DNA of 8,121 bases, taken from NCBI GenBank assembly GCA_938038165.1, contig CALHRB010000043.1, forward strand, positions 1-8,121, written 5' to 3'. The translations under genes were made by a program, and so were the position numbers. The notes below the pieces were generated by a model. That model was given only the letters and a program-made list of their open reading frames with translations, did not search any database and was not told the DNA's origin. The DNA comes from Candidatus Kapaibacterium sp. (GTDB lineage Bacteria; Bacteroidota; Ignavibacteria; Kapaibacteriales; UBA2268). Shown one piece after another: positions 1 through 5,819 of this stretch; positions within the stretch are counted from its first letter, which is position 1, and each line of letters opens with the position of its first letter.

Positions 1-1034
1 TAGAGAGTTCCTTTACTTTCAGTAATAGTTGGTTTTGGTGGTTTAGGATTAATTTTTATCGGAATAATCACTGAATCAATAAGATTATAGTTTGATAATG
101 TTTGTTTTAGCTTAATTGAACCGGCATCAGGGGCTCCCCATTTAACTCTAATAATTCTTTCATTGCTTGACCCTAAAAGAGTGCCGCCAGAGACTTCCCA
201 GTAGCTGATTGCATCCAGGTTAGAAGTAGTTTCATAAACATATTCCTGTTCCTGGCATACTTCAGTTTCGCCGATGTAAGAAAGCTCATCGAAAATTTTG
301 ACAGAAAGATCAACCGAATCTTTACAACCGGAGGGATTAGTTATAATTAATCGAACAATACCTGTTCCTCCTTTGCCATCAACACCCCATCTGACATTGC
401 AGAATCGTGTGTTCGAAGGACCGGTAATTGTTCCACCAAAAGCTAACCATTTAATTAATACACCGGTTCCTTGAGCAGGCGCAGTGTAGGTTAAAGTTTT
501 TCCTGCGTAAGCTATTGTATTACCAGTGAAACTTGCGGTGGGTGATTGAAATACATCAATTTCTATTTCAACCGAATCAATGCACCCCTCGGGGGAGGTT
601 TGAATTAATTTAAGTTTACCTTTCCCAACTTTATTCCAGAGAACTTTGACTTTATCGTAGTTAGGTTTATTGATAACGGTGCCGCCAACTGCTTTCCATT
701 CGTTGAAATATGCTGGATTGTCAATTGTCGAATAAACTTCGTAGCGGTCAGAGCAAACTCTTTTTGAACCGACTATGGTTTTTGGGGGCATTGGATTGAT
801 CTTGATACTCAAAACAACAGAGTCCTTACATCCGGCACTTGCTGTTTGAACCAGCTTTAATTGACCTGTTGCGGTGGTTCCCCATTTAACATAGACAGTG
901 TCATTATCGTTATCGCCAACAATTGTTCCATTGGTAACTGACCATTTATTTGAAATTCCGGGTAGATCTTTGACGTAGTACATTTCATCTGATCTGGCGC
1001 ATACTTCATTGGCACCCAGAATCTGAGGGTTAGG
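1..1034 (-). repeat. Ig-like/PKD-type module array, four full modules plus the start of a fifth
   Basis: Modules begin near residues 721, 803, 885, 969 and 1052. Modules 1, 2 and 4 start with a G-x-x-x-V-C pattern (GANEVC, GSKRVC, GETEVC). The core has a Trp followed by a G-G-T-[IVL] or N-G-T-I turn, then a V-x-W strand (VYVKWG, VKVLWN, VRWG, VKWG). Modules 1-3 end with G-C-[KI]-D-S-V. Module 3 lacks the first Cys (TIAYAG) but has another at FCNVRW; module 4 lacks the second (NLIDSV). This architecture is frequent in secreted proteins of Bacteroidota and Ignavibacteriota, usually as spacers or adhesive stalks before a sorting domain. Specific binding activity cannot be read from the sequence. 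Confidence 0.8.
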
Positions 1035-3194
1035 CAAAGCATAAATCGTTATATTTTTACCATTATCCTTATTGACAACAGAAGGATTAGAGCCAATTAC
1101 TCTAATTCTGTAATTAGTGCTGTAAACTGTATTTCTGGGAATTCTTGCATTAACGTAACTTGATGTTGTTGCGGATAGAGTGCCTATGTTAATAGGATTT
1201 GCAAAAGAGCCATTCGTATCGGAAAGCTGAACTGTGAAAATATTACCAGTGTTAAAATTCCAGAAGGCTGTGAAATAAACCTGAACATAGTCATCAGCAC
1301 AATATTCATTTGCAAGAGGATGTGTGAAGACTGAGGGTAGAATATTATTCTGACGATAGACGGTTAAACCTCCACCGCTGGTTGAAATCCACTTGTTGCC
1401 GCTGTAATCAACGTAAATACATTTTATTGAATTATTGGGCAAAGCTGAATTATCAATATTGAAAATAGTCCATGTGGTGTCAACGAATGAGCCGAATCCC
1501 ATTGACATTGTCCCAAACCAAAGTAGATTCCCTTGCAGATATAATGATGTAACAAAGTTATCGGGTAGATCTGAATTGCCAACATTATAAACTGTAAAAG
1601 TTGTATCGTTGAAACGTGCTAAACCACCGCCATTAGTGCCAATCCATTTGATATGGCTTGAAGTAAATGCTATGGAAGAAACATTATTATTCGGTATATT
1701 GGAATTACCCATGTCATAAACTGTCCAGTTAGTTCCGTCAAATTTTGCTAAACCTGCATTTGTGCCAACCCACTTGTTGCCGTCATTGTCTAGTTTGACA
1801 AAATTTACGACATCGCTGGGAATATCTGAATTTAAAGTATTGTAAACAGTCCAAGTAGTTTTATCAAGTTTGGCTAATCCTCCATTTTCAGTGGCAATCC
1901 AGAGAACGTCATCACTATCAATAGATATATCATTGATTTTGTTTTCCGGAAGGCCAGAATTGTTCATATTATAAACAGTAAAGATTGTATCGTTATATTT
2001 TCCTAAGCCAAGTAGGGTGCCAACCCATTTGATATTTTTGCTATCGATAGCAATAGAGTAAACTTCATTGGAAGGGATAGCTGAATTTGACACATTAAAC
2101 AAAGTCCATTGATTGCCAGTATATTTGTTTAGTCCTTTGTTTGTTGCAATCCATTTGGTACCGAATCTATCCTGAGCAATGCATCTGATTGTATTTGAAT
2201 AGATACCTGAATGTGATGGATCATATTTATTCCAGGTAGTGCCATCAAATTTATTAAGGCTGTCTGCTGTTCCAATCCATTTTGTACGGGAGGCATCAAC
2301 CACTATTGAATTAATTCTGTTATTTGATAGCATTGAATTCGAGGTATTGTAAACTGTCCAGTTTATTCCGTCACGGTGTGCTAATCCATTGACAGTCCCG
2401 AACCAAACTGTATTGTTATCGAAAGCAATACTTATAATTTCATTTGAGGGTAAAGCAGAATTGCCAGTGTTATAAACAGTCCAATTATTATCATCAAAAT
2501 GAGCAACGCCTCCAATCTTTGTTCCAAACCATTTATCGCCATTGGATTCAATTCCTATACAAAGGATAAGCATATCGGGAATACCAGAGTTTAATGTATT
2601 GTAATTAACCCAAGTTGATCCGTTATACTTATAGACACCATGTGGAGTAGCAACCCAAATAATTGTATCCTGTGCTGCAACATCATTGATGATATTACTC
2701 AAAAAAGGTGTATTTCCCGTATTAAAAATAGTCCAGTTTGTGCCATTATATCTTGCTAAACCGTTATTAGTCCCAGCCCAAATGTGGTTTCTGGAGTCAA
2801 CAGCGATGGAAGTAACGTTATTAGATGGTATATCAGAATTGCTGGTATGATAATTTACCCAGTTTGTTCCATCGAATCTGACAAGTCCCTTTTGTCGGGT
2901 TCCAATCCATTTGTAACCATTTGCATCAATTGCTATATCATTGATAAAGTTGTCGGGTAGATTAGAATTGGCTTTGTTGTAATAAAACCACGTATTATTG
3001 GATTTTTGTAATCTGGAAATACCACCAAATTCTGTTCCTAACCAAACATTATTTCCATCATCAGCTATTGCTGTAACAGCCCTGCCGTCGGTTAAGTTTA
3101 ACCACGGAGGCATTTGTGAAAATAAATTTTCACTCGAAAAAATAAGTAAATATGAAATTACTAAATACCAAATTGGTTTTCTAACTAATTTCAT
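1..3194 (-). CDS. Large secreted propeller/Ig-like repeat protein (partial, C-terminus beyond the window)
   Basis: The frame is open without a stop from ATG 3194 to the window edge: 1064 codons plus two bases. Residues 1-27 look like a Sec signal peptide: a short basic start (MKLVRK), a hydrophobic core and a likely cleavage near SENLFSQ. Residues about 38-613 hold 14 blade motifs of the form W-x-[GAS]-T followed by a G-L-x-[KR]-[FY]-like strand, as in the two-component-regulator propeller (Reg_prop) family. Residues about 618-718 form a linker domain with one Cys (C632). From about 721 come Ig-like modules of 81-84 residues, many with V-C near the start and G-C-x-D-S-V near the end. The start is fixed by an AAGGAG site 7 nt upstream. 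Surface or extracellular location is inferred. A C-terminal type IX secretion signal is common in such proteins but would lie outside the window. Ligand and function are unknown. No histidine kinase or Y_Y_Y domain is seen, so a hybrid sensor is unlikely from the visible part. Confidence 0.93.
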   Translation of the reverse strand, partial: MKLVRKPIWYLVISYLLIFSSENLFSQMPPWLNLTDGRAVTAIADDGNNVWLGTEFGGISRLQKSNNTWFYYNKANSNLPDNFINDIAIDANGYKWIGTRQKGLVRFDGTNWVNYHTSNSDIPSNNVTSIAVDSRNHIWAGTNNGLARYNGTNWTIFNTGNTPFLSNIINDVAAQDTIIWVATPHGVYKYNGSTWVNYNTLNSGIPDMLILCIGIESNGDKWFGTKIGGVAHFDDNNWTVYNTGNSALPSNEIISIAFDNNTVWFGTVNGLAHRDGINWTVYNTSNSMLSNNRINSIVVDASRTKWIGTADSLNKFDGTTWNKYDPSHSGIYSNTIRCIAQDRFGTKWIATNKGLNKYTGNQWTLFNVSNSAIPSNEVYSIAIDSKNIKWVGTLLGLGKYNDTIFTVYNMNNSGLPENKINDISIDSDDVLWIATENGGLAKLDKTTWTVYNTLNSDIPSDVVNFVKLDNDGNKWVGTNAGLAKFDGTNWTVYDMGNSNIPNNNVSSIAFTSSHIKWIGTNGGGLARFNDTTFTVYNVGNSDLPDNFVTSLYLQGNLLWFGTMSMGFGSFVDTTWTIFNIDNSALPNNSIKCIYVDYSGNKWISTSGGGLTVYRQNNILPSVFTHPLANEYCADDYVQVYFTAFWNFNTGNIFTVQLSDTNGSFANPINIGTLSATTSSYVNARIPRNTVYSTNYRIRVIGSNPSVVNKDNGKNITIYALPNPQILGANEVCARSDEMYYVKDLPGISNKWSVTNGTIVGDNDNDTVYVKWGTTATGQLKLVQTASAGCKDSVVLSIKINPMPPKTIVGSKRVCSDRYEVYSTIDNPAYFNEWKAVGGTVINKPNYDKVKVLWNKVGKGKLKLIQTSPEGCIDSVEIEIDVFQSPTASFTGNTIAYAGKTLTYTAPAQGTGVLIKWLAFGGTITGPSNTRFCNVRWGVDGKGGTGIVRLIITNPSGCKDSVDLSVKIFDELSYIGETEVCQEQEYVYETTSNLDAISYWEVSGGTLLGSSNERIIRVKWGAPDAGSIKLKQTLSNYNLIDSVIIPIKINPKPPKPTITESKGTL
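1350..3083 (-). repeat. Fourteen propeller blade repeats inside the secreted protein
   Basis: Fourteen W-x-[GAS]-T motifs occur, the first at W51 and the last at W602, spaced 41 to 45 residues apart (mostly 42, about 126 bp). Typical copies read WIGT, WVGT, WFGT or WIAT, then GLA-[KR]-[FY]-[DN]-G-T-x-W-T-V-Y-N, then N-S-x-[IL]-P-x-N and a hydrophobic strand ending in D. Blades 9 and 12 have Phe in place of the second Trp, and blade 7 is the least typical (ADSLNKF, PSHSGIYS). The sensor domains of hybrid two-component regulators also carry 14 such repeats, folded as two seven-bladed propellers. The same fold is the simplest inference here. The copies are diverged at DNA level, so this is an old protein repeat and not a recent tandem array. 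Confidence 0.88.
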
Positions 3195-3201
3195 CGAGTA
3201 A

Positions 3202-3207
3202 CTCCTT
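3202..3207 (-). promoter_or_regulatory. Strong Shine-Dalgarno site for the propeller gene
   Basis: On the minus strand AAGGAG lies 7 nt upstream of ATG 3194. It decides the start and gives the protein a clean signal peptide. The act genes in this window have no comparable site. Confidence 0.82.
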
Positions 3208-3249
3208 AAAATTTAAACATTAATTATTATGCAATTTCAATAAACAAAT

Positions 3250-3277
3250 ATTATACCGAAATATAATTCATTGTAAA
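3250..3277 (-). promoter_or_regulatory. Candidate sigma70-type promoter of the propeller gene
   Basis: On the minus strand TTTACA (3277-3272) and TATAAT (3255-3250) are separated by 16 bp. The -35 box matches consensus at five of six positions and the -10 box matches fully. The predicted transcript would start near 3243, leaving a leader of about 49 nt before ATG 3194. This fits the gene being transcribed separately from the act operon, whose stop is at 3355. The region is very AT-rich, so a chance match is possible. Some Bacteroidota use a different promoter consensus (TTTG and TAnnTTTG). The rest of the 160-bp gap (3195-3354) shows no gene, no riboswitch-like structure and only a run of eight T on the minus strand without a stable stem. 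Confidence 0.45.
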
Positions 3278-3354
3278 TATTTATAAATGAAAGAGACGAA
3301 ATAAAAGACTATCATTGTTTAACAACAGAAACTAAACAAAAAAAATCCTGTAAA

Positions 3355-3966
3355 TTATTTTTGAATATAGCTATCTTTTTGCAGTTTTCTTATATAGTGG
3401 ACCAATGCCCAACGGTCGGTTTCGCTTAATTTGTAATTTACAGGAAACATCAAATTTTGACCAGCACTAAGTATATGAAATATCCTTGCGTCTGAAATTG
3501 TGCGGGTAAATTCTCTTGTCAAATTAGCTGGGGCTGGGAATCCTTCTTCGCCTTCTTTGAGTTTAACCTTTGTAATAATCACTCCGTTGCCCTTTCCATC
3601 ATAGTTATGACAGGGAACACAGAATGTTTCGAATCGATTCTTGCCTCTGGCAAGAACTCTTTCAGTAGGTTCGAGCGGGTTTTTATTTTCAAATTCAGCT
3701 TCTTCGTATTCAAGATCAGTCAGATGATATTTAGAACCAAATTTTGGCACCGTGTTTTCAATTGCACTTCTGAAGGATGAACTGTCAGCAAAAAAACTAC
3801 TTTCTTTCTGGGGAGATGGTTTGATTTGATTATCCATATCTGCAATTATTTCAAATGGTTGAAACGCTCGATAAAATTTTATCACTCCAGTTTGAAGCAT
3901 AATTGCTCCAATCAGGAGTAGTGAAGAAAATATCATTAATGACCATTTTAATATATTTTTATTCAT
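3355..3966 (-). CDS. actE: Alternative complex III cytochrome c subunit ActE (monoheme, membrane-anchored)
   Basis: Predicted protein of 203 residues carrying one c-type heme and serving as an electron-transfer subunit of ACIII. The heme motif is C116-V-P-C-H120. M173 is the only Met after it and the likely distal ligand. It is followed by S-E-T-D-R-W-A-L-V-H-Y-I-R-K-L-Q, close to the C-terminal helix typical of ActE. The N-terminal half keeps a recognisable ActE pattern: a D-M-x-x-Q-x-K-P-S-like stretch (43-51) and SSFFADSSSFRSAIENTVPK (56-75). Residues about 9-27 form one hydrophobic segment with no lipobox Cys, so the protein is probably held by an uncleaved helix rather than as a lipoprotein. 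I chose ATG 3966 because it overlaps the actD stop by 8 nt, the same geometry as the other act junctions. Upstream in-frame ATGs exist, up to 4053, but would overlap actD more deeply, and none has a clear ribosome binding site. It is the last visible act gene. Confidence 0.88.
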   Translation of the reverse strand: MNKNILKWSLMIFSSLLLIGAIMLQTGVIKFYRAFQPFEIIADMDNQIKPSPQKESSFFADSSSFRSAIENTVPKFGSKYHLTDLEYEEAEFENKNPLEPTERVLARGKNRFETFCVPCHNYDGKGNGVIITKVKLKEGEEGFPAPANLTREFTRTISDARIFHILSAGQNLMFPVNYKLSETDRWALVHYIRKLQKDSYIQK

Positions 3967-4480
3967 AATTTTTATGGACGATAACTTTTTCATCATTAAT
4001 AAATTCTTGAAGATTTTTTCTGAAGAAGTCATCAAGTAAAACTTCAGCATCAACTTTAAGAACTGATTTCCCCTGCAATATTAATTTTTTTATTTCTTTT
4101 TCAATTGCTGGTTCTTTTAATCTTGTTCTCGAAAGAAAAATAAAAGCGATTAGAATAGTCAAAATCGAAGAAAGGACCATGAATTCAAATGTTATTGGTA
4201 TGGAAATCAATAAACTGAAGAAAGGTTTTCCGGATAGGTTCAATGGATAATCAGAGGCGGAAGTCCAAAACTGAAAAAGTAAAGCCAGGACAATTCCCGT
4301 CATTCCGGCAATCATTGCGATCAATGGCAAAAGTCTGCTTCGTTTGTCAATAAGAAAATTACTCTCAATATCTCCTGCCGAATAATATTCATGTTGCAAA
4401 TTTCTTTTGGAAAAAATTTTATGATAAAAAAATTCAAAATCTTGGAAGTTATTGAAAACTATAAACAAAATTCTATTCAT
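3959..4480 (-). CDS. actD: Alternative complex III membrane subunit ActD (DUF3341 family)
   Basis: Predicted protein of 173 residues, the usual size for ActD. It starts with a short soluble domain (MNRILFIVFNNFQDFEFFY), as in the family. Two membrane helices follow at about 51-73 and 88-117. Between them lies D-Y-P-L-N-L-S-G-K-P-F-F-S (78-89), and after it I-P-I-T-F-E-F (94-100), which match the conserved DYP..GGKP.S and IP.TFE signatures of DUF3341. ActD is thought to pack against ActC in the membrane and carries no cofactor. The stretch after helix 2 (SRTRLKEPAIEKEIKK) is more diverged than I would expect and lacks the LP...HP pattern often found there. The start at 4480 gives an 8-nt overlap with actC. 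A longer frame up to 4516 exists, but its 12 extra residues lie wholly within actC and do not resemble the family start. Confidence 0.88.
   Translation of the reverse strand: MNRILFIVFNNFQDFEFFYHKIFSKRNLQHEYYSAGDIESNFLIDKRSRLLPLIAMIAGMTGIVLALLFQFWTSASDYPLNLSGKPFFSLLISIPITFEFMVLSSILTILIAFIFLSRTRLKEPAIEKEIKKLILQGKSVLKVDAEVLLDDFFRKNLQEFINDEKVIVHKNYE
3960..3977 (-). repeat. Junction direct repeat, copy 2 (actD stop / actE start)
   Basis: This is the same 18 bp as 4491-4474, in the same orientation and frame relation. It encodes HKNYE at the end of ActD and the ATG and Asn codon of ActE. The next base differs, giving TAA here against TAG in copy 1. It probably reflects copying of one junction to the other, or strong selection for one coupling sequence. 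Confidence 0.85.
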
Positions 4481-5819
4481 AATTTTTATGGGATGAGTTT
4501 GACTTAAGTAAATCATAAATTGAGAAAATCGGAAAAAACTTCAAAAAAAGCAAAAACAGAGTTATAAATAAGCCAAAACTACCAACCAGTATTGAAATTT
4601 CAGTCAAAGTTGGAAAATATGACTTCCAATTGGAACTAATAAAATCTATTGCAAGATTAGGAACAATGATCGAATACCTTTCGAGCCACATTCCTAAAAG
4701 GACAAGGATTGAAATGAACAAGGAAAAGCCGGTATTCCTTCGTATTTGTTTGAACCACAGGAGTTGAGGGCAAAAAACATTCATTGAAATCATTGACCAG
4801 AAAACAAATTTAAAATCACCCAGCAATCTATTGTTTAAAGATTGATTTTCGAATGGATTAGCTCCGTAAAAAACAAAAAAGAACTCTGTTAGGTAGGCAT
4901 AAGCCAACATTAATCCCGAAACAAGCATTAACTTATTTACTTTTTCAATCACATCTATCGAAATGATATTTCCTATATTGAATAATTTTCTGCAAAGGAT
5001 GAGCAACAAAATTAATGAGGCACATCCTGAGAAAATAGCACCCGCCACAAAATATGGCGGCATAATGGTTGTGTGCCAGCCAGGAACAATACTGACGGCA
5101 AAATCGTATGAAACTATGGAATGAACTGAAAGAACAAGAGGAGTAATTAAACCAGCGGCAACAAGATAAGTAGCCTTGAAATTTTTCCATTGCATTGAAC
5201 TGCCAATCCAAAAATGGCTAAGAAAGTTGTAAATCCTTTGCAGGAAGGAAGATTTAACTTGTTTTGAGAGAATTGCAAGATCAGGTATTAAACCAATATA
5301 CAAGAAGACAACAGATGCAATCAAATATATCAAAATTGCAAAAACGTCCCACATCAAAGGAGATTTGAAATTAGCCCAGACTCCGGATTGAATAGGAACA
5401 GGAAAAACCCAGAAAATCGTAAGCCAGGGTCTGCCGGTATGAAAAATAGGGTAAATAATTGCAGTAAACAATGCAAAAATTGTCATAGCTTCTGCTATTC
5501 TGTGAATTCCGGCTCTCCAATGCTGCCTCAATAAAAATAAAATTGCGGAAATAAGTGAACCAGCATGGCTGATGCCAATCCAGAATACAAAATTTGTTAT
5601 GTCAAGAGCCCAGGGAACAGAATTGTTGATTCCCCATAATCTTAAACCTTTGCTTGTAGTTAAATAGACTCCGACAATAGCTAAAAAGGTTAAAGCAATG
5701 GAAATACTTAGTGTTATTTTAAAAAATACTGATGTTCCACTATTTAGATTGTTTGAGGCTTGTTTTGCCAAATAAATGAATTCATTTGATTTACCGATAT
5801 TTCGCTTTTCTTCAGGCAT
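4473..5819 (-). CDS. actC: Alternative complex III quinol-oxidising membrane subunit ActC (NrfD/PsrC family)
   Basis: Predicted 448-residue polytopic protein, probably with about ten membrane helices; it belongs to the polysulfide-reductase NrfD superfamily and provides the quinol site of ACIII. Conserved blocks in order: NFVFWIGISHAGSLISAIL (76-94), R-Q-x-W-R (99-102), R-I-A-E-A-M-T-I-F-A (107-116), H-T-G-R-P-W (127-132), S-P-L-M-W-D (153-158), G-L-I-P-D-L-A (176-182), T-P-L-V-L-S-V-H-S-I-V-S (226-237), PGWHTTIMPPYFVAGAIFSG (246-265), N-R (330-331), and G-M-W-L-E-R-Y (376-382). The HxGRP His and the Asp of MWD are the residues I would expect near the quinol, from family knowledge. The gene overlaps actB and actD by 8 nt each, so synthesis is probably coupled. 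All the blocks expected of a functional ActC are present. ATG 5819 (MPEEK) has no Shine-Dalgarno sequence. The final residues HKNYE are identical to the end of ActD, owing to the repeated junction sequence. Confidence 0.95.
   Translation of the reverse strand: MPEEKRNIGKSNEFIYLAKQASNNLNSGTSVFFKITLSISIALTFLAIVGVYLTTSKGLRLWGINNSVPWALDITNFVFWIGISHAGSLISAILFLLRQHWRAGIHRIAEAMTIFALFTAIIYPIFHTGRPWLTIFWVFPVPIQSGVWANFKSPLMWDVFAILIYLIASVVFLYIGLIPDLAILSKQVKSSFLQRIYNFLSHFWIGSSMQWKNFKATYLVAAGLITPLVLSVHSIVSYDFAVSIVPGWHTTIMPPYFVAGAIFSGCASLILLLILCRKLFNIGNIISIDVIEKVNKLMLVSGLMLAYAYLTEFFFVFYGANPFENQSLNNRLLGDFKFVFWSMISMNVFCPQLLWFKQIRRNTGFSLFISILVLLGMWLERYSIIVPNLAIDFISSNWKSYFPTLTEISILVGSFGLFITLFLLFLKFFPIFSIYDLLKSNSSHKNYE
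4474..4491 (-). repeat. Junction direct repeat, copy 1 (actC stop / actD start)
   Basis: The minus-strand sequence CCATAAAAATTATGAATA is identical to 3977-3960. Here it encodes HKNYE at the end of ActC and, in another frame, the ATG and Asn codon of ActD. The A-rich stretch directly before the ATG is the kind of leader favoured where Shine-Dalgarno sites are absent. See the second copy. Confidence 0.85.

Noticed and set aside
857..1042. Minus-strand open frame of 61 codons
   Set aside because: It lies in another frame within the Ig-like region of the large gene, whose own frame is uninterrupted and shows conserved modules.
1350..3083. DNA-level tandem repeat or CRISPR-like array with a period near 126 bp
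   Set aside because: The periodicity is set by protein blades. The copies are diverged in DNA, have no constant repeat separated by unique spacers, and keep one open frame throughout.
2998..3201. Plus-strand open frame of 67 codons
   Set aside because: It lies antisense to the signal peptide and first blades of the propeller gene and has no recognisable domain or ribosome binding site. The minus frame has clear protein motifs.
3301..3354. Possible terminator after actE
   Set aside because: The minus strand has a run of eight T (3345-3338), but no stable GC-rich stem precedes it. The pairings I found (GTTTAG with TTAAAC, ACAGGA with TTCTGT) lie after the T-run or enclose it, and contain G-T pairs.
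4945..5211. Minus-strand open frame of 88 codons
   Set aside because: It is a frame-shifted shadow inside actC, whose own frame carries all the family motifs here.
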